Origin: a virus
IMG/VR virus record: IMGVR_UViG_3300010413_000022
Coordinates: 1-64,000 of that record
DNA: 64,000 bases
Strand: one strand, 5' to 3'
Below, piece by piece: positions 41,337-49,028 of this stretch. The position numbers and the translations under genes are program-made. Each line of letters starts with the position of its first letter. The first letter of the stretch is position 1. Under the pieces are notes generated by a model. That model had not been told where the DNA came from. It worked only from the letters and a program-made list of their open reading frames with translations, and made no database searches.

Positions 41337-42989
41337 TTATCCCAAAGGTAAGAAAATTCCACCTTGGTAGTAATCATGTCTCATCCAGTTCCAATAAACA
41401 AAAGCATCTGCAACGTTTGGAGATTTACCTCCTAATCTTTTCTTAATTTCCTCCTTATCCTCGACCTGTATACCCCTTGGAGTAACTTTGTATTTAATTG
41501 TGGTGAGCTCTTTTATGAGCTGCCTTAAATCCTTGTCTGAAATGTCTAATATAACGTTGCCTTTTTGCAGGTCAACAGAAGCTTTAAAGTACATCTGTGA
41601 ACGCAACCCGGTAAATGAATATAGTGGCTTTCCTTCTCTGTCCTGTGGTATTGCAGCATCAACCTGACCACCTTGCAGGGCAATACAGTCAATACCCTCG
41701 TTATTGAACGTGTTAAACGTGCTTACACCTACACCTACAGCATCCACACCAACATTCCAGTCATTTACGTCAAGGTCATTGAGTTTAGGTAACCCATACA
41801 CATTATATTTCTTGGTCATTAACTTATAATCATCCCAGAGCATGTTGTAAGCTAAATGTGAAGCATCCGGACACTGAAACTCATTTATGTAATTGCATAT
41901 ATTACCCTCCCCGGTGACAACGCAAGCTTTATCACCATCAACTGAGTTGGCAACATCAATTCCAACGGCGTTGAAACTGGTAGTATCTTGTAGCTGCTTA
42001 ACCCTCAGATAAGCCTCTTTTTTGAATTTAGTATGACCGTAGGTACAATTATCAATCCAATCCTTTTTAACCAAGCTGTCCACTGATTCAGTTGGAGAAA
42101 TACCTCTGGCACGAGATTTAAAGAAGTGGCTTTCTTCGCCGTATTCTTCCTTACGTATATCAAGCGAGGCTTGTGTTACTGCACCGGGTATTATTGTTTT
42201 CTTACATACTACATTTGGGTGGTCATAACCCGATATTATTATGTGTTCAACGTTCTTTTTCTCACAGAACAGGTGTAGTGCATCAGTTTGACTATCTGGG
42301 TTTCCTATAGCAATTACTTGGTTAACCGTAGGGTCAACACAGGTGTTTTCAATAGCCTTAAGAACCGCCGGGTGAAGCCCTGCACATTCTTCCAGCACAA
42401 AGAGCATGTGTTTTCGGTGAAAACCCTGCATCTTAGTAGCTGATTCTTCACCTGCACCAACGCTGGAAACAAAACCTATTGCTTCATGACCAAGGTCACC
42501 CTCTACACCGCTATCCATACTCTTACCAATGGTGTTTGCTTTAAATCGTTTATCAACGGTTACATTTAATGTTTTCATTTCAGCAAACGTTCTGATACGC
42601 TTAAAATTCTTAAAGGCATCACCAACTTCTTTCCATAGTACTTCTTTTAATTGGTCTCTTTTGGGTGCAGTGGTTACAACAAGAGAGTTAGGGTATACGT
42701 CCAAGAACCAATATATAACACGAGGAAGTATATAAGTCTTGCCTGTACCTGTAGCTGATTCAATACCTACCCATTTGCCGTTACTTAATGCAGTCATAGC
42801 TTTCATAAATGGGTCAGGCGTACCGTCCCAATGATGGTTTTCATACTCTGGGTACTCAGACCATTTATATGAGGTCAAAGGTTCTTTAAACCGCTCAGTA
42901 GCCCACGAAATAGGGTCAAGCTTATAAAGCTCTCTTTGCATTCGTATGAGTGCAGCCTTAGCAATTCTATGTTCCTTTGATTTAAACAT
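41337..42989 (-). CDS. terL: Terminase large subunit
   Basis: 550 residues. ATPase domain: Walker A GIESATGTGKT (75-85) and Walker B MLFVLEECAG (E200/E201 catalytic). Nuclease domain: GIDVANSVDGDKAC (D345) and WNVGVDAVGVG (about 413), the acidic residues of the RNase-H-like fold. It packages DNA through the portal and cuts the concatemer. One-base overlap with the gene upstream. The 10-kb distance to the portal gene is unusual. Confidence 0.9.
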   Translation of the reverse strand: MFKSKEHRIAKAALIRMQRELYKLDPISWATERFKEPLTSYKWSEYPEYENHHWDGTPDPFMKAMTALSNGKWVGIESATGTGKTYILPRVIYWFLDVYPNSLVVTTAPKRDQLKEVLWKEVGDAFKNFKRIRTFAEMKTLNVTVDKRFKANTIGKSMDSGVEGDLGHEAIGFVSSVGAGEESATKMQGFHRKHMLFVLEECAGLHPAVLKAIENTCVDPTVNQVIAIGNPDSQTDALHLFCEKKNVEHIIISGYDHPNVVCKKTIIPGAVTQASLDIRKEEYGEESHFFKSRARGISPTESVDSLVKKDWIDNCTYGHTKFKKEAYLRVKQLQDTTSFNAVGIDVANSVDGDKACVVTGEGNICNYINEFQCPDASHLAYNMLWDDYKLMTKKYNVYGLPKLNDLDVNDWNVGVDAVGVGVSTFNTFNNEGIDCIALQGGQVDAAIPQDREGKPLYSFTGLRSQMYFKASVDLQKGNVILDISDKDLRQLIKELTTIKYKVTPRGIQVEDKEEIKKRLGGKSPNVADAFVYWNWMRHDYYQGGIFLPLG

Positions 42990-43258
42990 TAGCTTTTAGG
43001 TTTACAGCGTTCCATAGCTGCCTTATCATCATGTTCAGGTATTTGAAACCAATAATCATTTCCAGTTTCACCCATTAGTATTCTTCGGGTTTTCACCAAT
43101 TGTCTTAGACCAGGTCGTGTATTGTCCGCTCCATACTTCTTAAAAATCTCGTACCGGGTAACATGGAAAGGGTACTGGCAAGCTTTAATTTTGTTCTCTC
43201 GTTCAACCTTTATTAGTTCAAGAACTTCATCTGCAGAATACTCTTTTATCTCAGCCAT
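42989..43258 (-). CDS. Hypothetical protein in the terminase operon
   Basis: 89 residues, helical with a winged-helix-like look (ADEVLELIKVERENKIKA ... RPGLRQLVKTRRILMGETG). May bind DNA. Located between the two terminase subunits and coupled to terL. Confidence 0.5.
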   Translation of the reverse strand: MAEIKEYSADEVLELIKVERENKIKACQYPFHVTRYEIFKKYGADNTRPGLRQLVKTRRILMGETGNDYWFQIPEHDDKAAMERCKPKS

Positions 43259-43569
43259 ATTTGAATAAGTTTAACAATTGCACTTATGGAAAGTAATATA
43301 ATAGCAAATATACCAAGTGATACAAGGTTCAAAAGGTTTTGATTGTAATACCAAGGTTTCCGGCTTGGAACTAAAGCATACCTATCTGACCAGTGCAATA
43401 CAGTAAATGTGTAATACTTTTTATTGCTGTATTCAAGCTTTCTCAAACCAAGTATTTTGTATTCTCCAATATACTCAGATATTGAGTAGTTAAAATCCTT
43501 ACGGGTAGAAAACTGCCTAATGGTTTTACCGGTTCTCCAACTGACTAATCTGTAATTGACTTTCATCAT
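43246..43569 (-). CDS. Membrane protein in the terminase operon
   Basis: 107 residues. Basic soluble N-terminal part and a C-terminal membrane helix (LVSLGIFAIILLSISAIVKLI). Overlaps the downstream gene by 13 nt and the upstream by 4 nt. Function unknown. Confidence 0.55.
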   Translation of the reverse strand: MMKVNYRLVSWRTGKTIRQFSTRKDFNYSISEYIGEYKILGLRKLEYSNKKYYTFTVLHWSDRYALVPSRKPWYYNQNLLNLVSLGIFAIILLSISAIVKLIQIWLR

Positions 43570-44591
43570 TTTCTTGTGTTAAGTTCATTAATCATTCGTT
43601 GCCTGTATTCTTCATATTTAGAGAACAATTCATCATTGCTCATGCTGTCAATTTCATCTTGTGTAAACTGTGGTAGAGGCTGGCTCTTTAACATTTGTTG
43701 CATCAATACCATATCCTTAAGGTCAAGTTGACGGTGCTGTACTGTTTTACTGTCTTCTACCCAAATACCGCCGGGGTTCATGTTGTTGTATACCTTTTTG
43801 TAATGAATAGTTTCAGTGTAGGTTCTACCCATCATCAACAATTCATTAGTGAGTTTATTTACCCGGCTGGCTTGTAGAGACGAATTAAAAAACTCAGACA
43901 GTAACCGTGCCTCAGCAAGCATTTGTTGAATATATTGGTTCTCACCATACCATTCAGCAAATTCGAGATACCTCACATTATAACGTTCACATGCTTCCTG
44001 AATTGAAAATTGTCCAGTTGCTATTGTCTTACAAATATCGAGCGCAAGCTTTTCTTTGTCCTCAATACCTGATATTTCTAATTTGGCAGGTGCATTAATG
44101 ATGTTATCCCTCATTTCCTTGACTTCTTTGGGGTCAAGTATAGTTTCGTTCTTAATTAAAAACTCCTCAGCTTGTTTAAGGTTAATGCGGAAGTGGTATT
44201 TAGTGAGGTTGGTTGCGTTTTCTCTAACTTCAACAGTGAATGTGTCTGTCTGGAATTTATCTAACTTCTTTTTATCATTGTAAATCTTCTTGCCAACTGT
44301 GGTTTCATTAAAGGCAAATTCAAACCGGGCTAATCGAAAATATGTTCTTTGACTTAATCCTTCAGTACACTTTAATAGTTCATTGATTTTTTTACGAGTG
44401 GTATCTTCTTTTAAATTTCCCCAGAGGATTGCAACAAGTCTAATTGTATGGACTTTATTTTTCGGCAATAAAATAGTGTAGCCGTTTTGAATCAACCAGT
44501 ATGGATTGATTGCTTTTTGTATGTCGATTTTTAACGTTGCCAAGCGTGTGTCATTTTTACGTATGCAAGATAACAATTTTTTGGCACACAA
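43566..44591 (-). CDS. Terminase small subunit-like DNA-binding protein
   Basis: 341 residues counted from TTG 44591; no ATG is in frame near the beginning, so the start is uncertain (another TTG gives M-ATLKIDIQKA). The segment ICKTIATGQFSIQEACERYN followed by YLEFAEWYGENQYIQQML is a helix-turn-helix of the small-terminase/homeodomain-like type. The N-terminal 190 residues are a separate domain. Just upstream lies a set of in-phase repeats that could be its binding site. Confidence 0.6.
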   Translation of the reverse strand: MCAKKLLSCIRKNDTRLATLKIDIQKAINPYWLIQNGYTILLPKNKVHTIRLVAILWGNLKEDTTRKKINELLKCTEGLSQRTYFRLARFEFAFNETTVGKKIYNDKKKLDKFQTDTFTVEVRENATNLTKYHFRINLKQAEEFLIKNETILDPKEVKEMRDNIINAPAKLEISGIEDKEKLALDICKTIATGQFSIQEACERYNVRYLEFAEWYGENQYIQQMLAEARLLSEFFNSSLQASRVNKLTNELLMMGRTYTETIHYKKVYNNMNPGGIWVEDSKTVQHRQLDLKDMVLMQQMLKSQPLPQFTQDEIDSMSNDELFSKYEEYRQRMINELNTRK

Positions 44592-44718
44592 TAATTATAT
44601 ATTGCTGACATCACCCCCACGTTGTACACTGGTTGTGATGTAGAAATTTTTGGCACACTTTTTTTTCTTCCTGTTTTTGGCACATTTTTCAGCTTTTCTC
44701 TTAAATCTTTTGGCACAC
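44579..44718. repeat. Four TTTTGGCACA direct repeats before the terminase genes
   Basis: Copies of TTTTGGCACAC (plus strand) begin at 44579, 44648, 44675 and 44708; the third lacks the last C. Spacings are 69, 27 and 33 bp, all multiples of three. On the minus strand they read TGTGCCAAAA and encode Cys-Ala-Lys or Val-Pro-Lys in two frames. Candidate pac/cos or operator site, or remnants of a repetitive N-terminus. Confidence 0.75.
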
Positions 44719-44736
44719 ATAATCTCATAAAAAACC

Positions 44737-44910
44737 TCACTTTCGTCTCAATAATTCAATACAATCCTCATGGAATTTTATTTGGTCCTTGAAATTATAA
44801 ACCATAATCAGGTTTTGATACATCGGGCGGCGTTTCAATTCTCTTTTTAACTGTGTTTTTAACGCTGTGACCATTAAGCGGTGCTTTTGTATGGCTAAGT
44901 TCTTTTTCAT
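44737..44910 (-). CDS. 57-residue basic protein overlapping the gene upstream
   Basis: ATG 44910 has a clear GGAGG 6 nt upstream, rare in this window. Product MKKNLAIQKHRLM ... QLKRELKRRPMYQNL ... CIELLRRK, basic and helical. Its first 116 nt overlap the C-terminal codons of the 44795-45466 gene in another frame. Longer frames without the SD are less likely. Confidence 0.55.
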   Translation of the reverse strand: MKKNLAIQKHRLMVTALKTQLKRELKRRPMYQNLIMVYNFKDQIKFHEDCIELLRRK

Positions 44911-45466
44911 TGATTCCTCCGCAATAATTAATGTATAAATACACAAATAAATCTGTTTGTATTTCAAGTTTGCCTGAAAGTACAAATAAAAACCCCAGCA
45001 ATTTAAGTGCCGGGGTAATCATAGAGCCTTTGTTGTCGTATAGTGCAAGTATAGCATTGTCAATATCCTTGTCAAGAGAAATAATGTCAAATTCTTTTGC
45101 AGCCATACTGCATAACATTGCTAACTCTGTTTGGAATAACAGTGCCGGGATTCTACCAATTATTTTTGTTTGCCTGTATTTGTAATGAAGGTCTGGCTTG
45201 CTGAAATATATTGCCATAGCATCAGAGAACAGCATTGCGATGTAATGTTCAACAGTTCCATCTATATGTTCACCATACCAGCCCTGTTCCCTTTTATGGT
45301 CAGCTTTGTATTTCTCTGCCTTGTAGAGAAATACTTCAATGTCGGCATAGTTATCATTCTGGTAAGCCTCAAATAACAAAGCCAGAGATTTAGCTAAACG
45401 AATCCTTAACTGAGCCACTGGCATATCTATTTGATAATTGTAGGTTGTGAAATTATTCAAGTTCAT
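44795..45466 (-). CDS. Hypothetical helical protein
   Basis: 223 residues, all-helical, with a YRQTKIIGRIPALLFQTELA segment. The start ATG lies in a 7-bp tandem repeat with three decoy ATGs. A terminator-like hairpin sits in its coding sequence. Function unknown. Confidence 0.5.
   Translation of the reverse strand: MNLNNFTTYNYQIDMPVAQLRIRLAKSLALLFEAYQNDNYADIEVFLYKAEKYKADHKREQGWYGEHIDGTVEHYIAMLFSDAMAIYFSKPDLHYKYRQTKIIGRIPALLFQTELAMLCSMAAKEFDIISLDKDIDNAILALYDNKGSMITPALKLLGFLFVLSGKLEIQTDLFVYLYINYCGGINEKELSHTKAPLNGHSVKNTVKKRIETPPDVSKPDYGL
44986..45015 (-). terminator. Terminator-like hairpin inside a coding sequence
   Basis: Minus strand CCCCGGCA / TGCTGGGG (one G-T pair), 7-nt loop, then TTTTTAT. 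It lies within codons ITPALKLLGFLF of the 44795-45466 gene, about 220 nt before its stop. Confidence 0.55.
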
Positions 45467-45488
45467 AGTTCATTGTTCATTGTTCATT
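45461..45488. repeat. Four 7-bp units carrying start codons
   Basis: Plus strand GTTCATA-GTTCATT-GTTCATT-GTTCATT. Each unit holds an ATG-AAC on the minus strand. Only the ATG at 45466 opens the long frame; the others yield 5-6-codon peptides. Confidence 0.85.
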
Positions 45489-45551
45489 ATTATAGAATGC
45501 ATTATCAATAGGCATAAATCCATAATTTGAAAATACTATATAAAAGAAATA

Positions 45552-46067
45552 TTAAAGCTGGAAATTAGAAACGTTTATATTTCCGTACCTGCTTTTTATT
45601 GCTGCAATTTTTGATTTGATTGTTGTTGCTGGTAGATCACTGTCAATTTGGAATATTGCTCTTGCATCGGGAGCTTCAACTATAACCGGGTTAACAAGAG
45701 ACCGGGGTATTATAGGTTTTGCTTCATGTACAAAATCCGCAGCCCAGAGAGCTTCATTAGCTATTGCCTTAGCTTTCTCAGCTTCTCTCTTAGCAATACG
45801 GTCAGCTTTCTTCTTCTGCTCTAAACCTCTTTGAATAGATTCAGTAATACTGTAAATCTTTTTCTTTCTTCCTCTCTTATGGTATATTTTAGGATAATCA
45901 GACTTTTTAGGTCTCTTAAGCTTCATTTTGTTAAGCTCTTTTCTTACACTGTCCTCTGTCCTACCAATTTTAAAAGAAAGCTGGCTATTGTTCATTTGTA
46001 AGTAGTGTTTCTCTATATACTTACGGTCAGAGCTAGTCCACGGTTTATATTTATTTGGGTGTTCCAA
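45552..46067 (-). CDS. Myb/SANT-like DNA-binding protein
   Basis: 171 residues. The first 55 residues (PWTSSDRKYIEKHYLQM then QLSFKIGRTEDSVRKELNKM) have the Trp-spaced three-helix pattern of Myb/SANT-type binding domains in phages. A basic stretch (KRGRKKK) and a Lys/Ala coiled coil follow. It stands upstream of the terminase group and may be a late-gene regulator; that role is inferred. Confidence 0.6.
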   Translation of the reverse strand: MEHPNKYKPWTSSDRKYIEKHYLQMNNSQLSFKIGRTEDSVRKELNKMKLKRPKKSDYPKIYHKRGRKKKIYSITESIQRGLEQKKKADRIAKREAEKAKAIANEALWAADFVHEAKPIIPRSLVNPVIVEAPDARAIFQIDSDLPATTIKSKIAAIKSRYGNINVSNFQL

Positions 46068-46120
46068 AAAATTGATTTGTTTTGACTGTTAATTTAACGA
46101 AAATCACAAACATTTTGTTG

Positions 46121-46591
46121 CTATACGAAACCAATTTGAGACAGGTAATTGTTAATAACTCCATTTTCCTGTATATGGTCATAAAGTTCACTGAGGGTCA
46201 TACTGCAAGCTGTAGCAACTTCCTCCGGATACTTATATAGAAACACGGCTTTTAATAACTTTTTACCTTCAATATCATTTTTTAAATCCTCCTTGGCGCA
46301 ATATTCACCCCAGAGTGTAAGTTTACCTACTAACCGGGTCATAAATCCATTTTGTTTGAGGAATTTATCAAAGTCCAGCTCTGTTAGGTGCTTCATTCCC
46401 ATCATAATCATTCTCTGGGTATGTGCTTTTACAGCTTCCTCACAGAAATCCATAAAGCCCGGTTCTGTTCTGGCATATTCAGCCATCTCCTCAACATCTC
46501 TAAGCAGGTAATGACAGGATTTAGTAAAGCCATACCCGGAGTTCAGGCTGGCTTTAAATACCTGTAGTTCGTTGTCATTGAGTTCAATCAT
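46121..46591 (-). CDS. Hypothetical helical protein
   Basis: 156 residues, helical, acidic, with CEEAVKAHTQRMIMMGMKHL and a C-terminal Asn-rich YLSQIGFV. Overlaps the MazG-like gene by ATGA. Not recognised. Confidence 0.5.
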   Translation of the reverse strand: MIELNDNELQVFKASLNSGYGFTKSCHYLLRDVEEMAEYARTEPGFMDFCEEAVKAHTQRMIMMGMKHLTELDFDKFLKQNGFMTRLVGKLTLWGEYCAKEDLKNDIEGKKLLKAVFLYKYPEEVATACSMTLSELYDHIQENGVINNYLSQIGFV

Positions 46592-47274
46592 TTTTCCAAT
46601 GGCTTAAAGTATCCTTGAATGTTCTCTAAATCTCTTACGAAAACAGCCTTACATTGAGTACAAACAATCTTAACTGTAATTATACCCCGGTGGTCAGCAT
46701 AACTTTCAAAACTCCTGTTATCACAAAAAGGACAATGGTGTTCATTATGTAGGTACTCATCAACCGAAATACAGTTAGGCTCTTTTTCTATTGGAATATG
46801 CGTACCCTCACCTATTTTATCAACCTGCCATTCCCTAAACTGGTTAATCTCAAATTTAGTCCACATGCATTTTAAAATCTGTTCCATAGTGAAACCAGCA
46901 AGCCGGGCGGCATCAATAAGAATACTAAAACAATCAGCATACTCATAAACATCTCCCTGTTTCTTTATAGCTTCTCGAACTTCTTTCTTAAGGTGGTTTA
47001 ATGGTGCAAGCGGTGTCCTGTCAGCTCCAAACGTGTCATTACTCCAAAGTCCATGAATATCTTGGAAGGTTTGGAAGTCTCCGGGGTTATGGTTGTAATC
47101 ATCAATTGGATAAAAGCGTTTAACCTTGTATACGCTGGTACCGAATGCAGCCTTGGCAATTATTAAAGGTTCATCTTCCTCTGGCTCACAAATAGACCTT
47201 ACCTCTATGTTGCCAATTACATTCTTGTTATCCTTTTTATAGTACACTAAGTACTGAAATACTGGTTTGCTCAT
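46588..47274 (-). CDS. MazG-like (DUF550) dNTP pyrophosphohydrolase with C-terminal zinc ribbon
   Basis: 228 residues. Residues 85-150 match the DUF550/dATP-dGTP pyrophosphohydrolase fold of the MazG superfamily: RTPLAPLNHLKKEVREAI (E98-x-x-E101), then EYADCFSILIDAARLAG (E111-x-x-D114), the ExxE ... ExxD metal-binding motif, and a closing FREWQ. This family removes pyrophosphate from dNTPs, and relatives support base-modified phage genomes by depleting a canonical dNTP. The C-terminal CPFC ... CTQC pair (181/184, 205/208) adds a zinc ribbon, an unusual fusion. Confidence 0.75.
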   Translation of the reverse strand: MSKPVFQYLVYYKKDNKNVIGNIEVRSICEPEEDEPLIIAKAAFGTSVYKVKRFYPIDDYNHNPGDFQTFQDIHGLWSNDTFGADRTPLAPLNHLKKEVREAIKKQGDVYEYADCFSILIDAARLAGFTMEQILKCMWTKFEINQFREWQVDKIGEGTHIPIEKEPNCISVDEYLHNEHHCPFCDNRSFESYADHRGIITVKIVCTQCKAVFVRDLENIQGYFKPLEK

Positions 47275-47648
47275 TTTGTTAAATGGTGTTTGATTAATTC
47301 AAGTTTTCTTTTATCTCCAAGGTCACGCCGGGAAATAATCTTAAGCACCTTATGAGTGGAGCGGTTACCCATATAATCATCACTTATGAGGTTGGTATAC
47401 TGCTTTATCAGCTTATCAAGTTCGCGTTCTTTTTCCTCAATACCCCGGTTAGCAAATTGGTTCTGGGTATGGAAACCTAACGTATCAAGATAATAGTGTT
47501 GTCCAAGGTCGCTTTTAAAGTGGTTGCTTTTCACATGGACAAACCTGTTAGCCTTGGCAACAATAGTGAATATCTCAACCAGTTTATCTATTACCTCCGG
47601 AGTAAGAACCATGTTGGAGGCATACATCTTTGTGCTATCTACTGTCAT
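47271..47648 (-). CDS. Hypothetical protein
   Basis: 125 residues, helical, with VVAKANRFVHVKSNHFKSD and RGIEEKERELDKLIKQYTN. ATGA overlaps on both sides. Unknown function. Confidence 0.5.
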   Translation of the reverse strand: MTVDSTKMYASNMVLTPEVIDKLVEIFTIVAKANRFVHVKSNHFKSDLGQHYYLDTLGFHTQNQFANRGIEEKERELDKLIKQYTNLISDDYMGNRSTHKVLKIISRRDLGDKRKLELIKHHLTK

Positions 47649-47854
47649 AGTGGTTTAAGTTGTGAATATTCATCTTCAAGAAAACTGGTAATATCTGTAT
47701 CAGTCCAGTACTCCAATAATTTTAACCCAGCTTGTGTCAATGGCTCAATAACAATATCCATATCTGGCATTATTTGTTTGACCTTACATTCTCCAAGCTG
47801 GTTGTGTTCAACTTTACTGCCAACAGGCAGCATTTCAGCATCTAATTGGTTCAT
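47645..47854 (-). CDS. Hypothetical small protein
   Basis: 69 residues, beta-rich N-terminal half (EHNQLGECKVKQIMPDMDIV) that could be an SH3-like fold. ATGA overlap downstream. Unknown. Confidence 0.45.
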   Translation of the reverse strand: MNQLDAEMLPVGSKVEHNQLGECKVKQIMPDMDIVIEPLTQAGLKLLEYWTDTDITSFLEDEYSQLKPL

Positions 47855-47858
47855 AATT

Positions 47859-48302
47859 CTACTGATTAAAGGTTTTGTACATTACATTGTTATCTATTGA
47901 GTTTATGCCAATAGTATAAAAGCCTAAATCACGGTACATGTCAGGATATTTAGTTGATACATGCAATATACCGGGCATACCTTTGAGTTTTTCTTCAAGG
48001 TACTTAATCCTGAATTCTGTGAGGCTTCTAAGGTAGCCAAACCGCCTGAAATTTGGCAGGGTTGCACCCATTCTCAACTCATAAATATCTGTACCGTACA
48101 TTGATTCAGCAAGCCCGGCATAGGATACAACCTCTGAATTGTTTGCTATACAGAAAATTTCAAGTTTATAAATAGGTTTTTCTTCCATAAGCTGGGTTAT
48201 TTCACCATGTACATACTCTTTGAACTCTGTAGTACCAAAACTTCTTTCTGCTACACTTAATATATGTGGTATGTCAGAAATTAATGCTTTTCTTATTATC
48301 AT
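47859..48302 (-). CDS. GNAT family N-acetyltransferase
   Basis: 147 residues. GNAT layout: MIIRKALISDIPHILSVAERSF start, ELRMGATLPNFRRFGYLRSL as the acetyl-CoA site (a variant of R-x-x-G-x-G/A), and a C-terminal MYRDLGFYTIG, the motif after the cofactor site. Substrate unknown. Overlaps its neighbour upstream by ATGA. Confidence 0.7.
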   Translation of the reverse strand: MIIRKALISDIPHILSVAERSFGTTEFKEYVHGEITQLMEEKPIYKLEIFCIANNSEVVSYAGLAESMYGTDIYELRMGATLPNFRRFGYLRSLTEFRIKYLEEKLKGMPGILHVSTKYPDMYRDLGFYTIGINSIDNNVMYKTFNQ

Positions 48303-48559
48303 TTCTCAGCCTCCTCTTGCCAAAAGTCATTGACTTCATCCTTAAGCTGTATAATGCTAAAGAATGCATCATCTTCACTATTAACCTCACAGATAGCTTC
48401 TGTAGCTACAATGGCAGTGCCAAACCCGGCGTAAAAGGCTCTTTTGGTCTCTATGTACTGAACACTTTCTTTGTCAAGATGGGTAAGGTTTACCTTGTCG
48501 AGATAAAACTCAAACAGATCCTCTACGTTTTTACATTTTTCAAAATCTATATTGTCCAT
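48299..48559 (-). CDS. Hypothetical acidic protein
   Basis: 86 residues, acidic with FYLDKVNLTHLDKESVQYIE and GTAIVATEAICEV; helical bundle-like. Unknown. Confidence 0.5.
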   Translation of the reverse strand: MDNIDFEKCKNVEDLFEFYLDKVNLTHLDKESVQYIETKRAFYAGFGTAIVATEAICEVNSEDDAFFSIIQLKDEVNDFWQEEAEK

Positions 48560-48564
48560 AATGA

Positions 48565-48954
48565 TTAAAATAGTGAGGCTTGAACCTCTGATTTATAATA
48601 TTTAAAATCCTGTGCATCACCAAGCATAACATAAGTTCGCTTATCATAGATTACTTTCATGCCACAGTAACCCCTTGGTCTTAAGTTTTGGGTAACCTCA
48701 TGATGGCAACTAGAGTAGTCAAGAGGTTTATATTTTCCTGTATATTCGCTTATGTGCTGGCATTTTACGGCTGATACGCTTATGTACCCCTCCTCTGATG
48801 AGCTTACTGACCCGGTACATATCCACATTTCTCCTTCGATATGGATAATCTTCTTTGCTTTGCCTTGCTTTGCGATTATTTGACAACTGCAATTCTTTAC
48901 TAATTCGTTGAATTTGTTCTCTGGTATCATCCAGTAACCTTTGACTTTCTTCAT
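48565..48954 (-). CDS. Hypothetical protein ending in a clamp-binding-like tail
   Basis: 129 residues, beta-rich, five or more Cys (NCSCQII, WICTG, KCQHISE, SCHHE, GYCGMK) that may bind metal. C-terminus is QASLF, close to the beta-clamp QLxLF consensus. Unknown function. Confidence 0.5.
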   Translation of the reverse strand: MKKVKGYWMIPENKFNELVKNCSCQIIAKQGKAKKIIHIEGEMWICTGSVSSSEEGYISVSAVKCQHISEYTGKYKPLDYSSCHHEVTQNLRPRGYCGMKVIYDKRTYVMLGDAQDFKYYKSEVQASLF

Positions 48955-48990
48955 TGCTTATCAGTATTATAGTTTCCTTTTTTCATTTGG

Positions 48991-49022
48991 TAAAAAGTTA
49001 AGCCCGGCACTAAGACCGGGCT
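48991..49022 (-). terminator. Terminator-like hairpin after the ParB-family gene
   Basis: Minus strand AGCCCGG / CCGGGCT stem, 8-nt loop, followed by TAACTTTTTA, a weak T-run. Confidence 0.65.
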
Positions 49023-49028
49023 GGAAAG

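Noticed and set aside
44579-44609. Possible sigma-54 promoter (TGGCAC ... TTGCT) on the plus strand
   Set aside because: The spacing between the two boxes is far longer than the required distance, and no plus-strand gene follows.
44531-44740. 69-codon frame across the TTTTGGCACA repeats
   Set aside because: Its only regular feature is the Val-Pro-Lys echo of the repeats. The adjoining frame is equally open, and both are better explained by the DNA repeats, though coding cannot be fully excluded.
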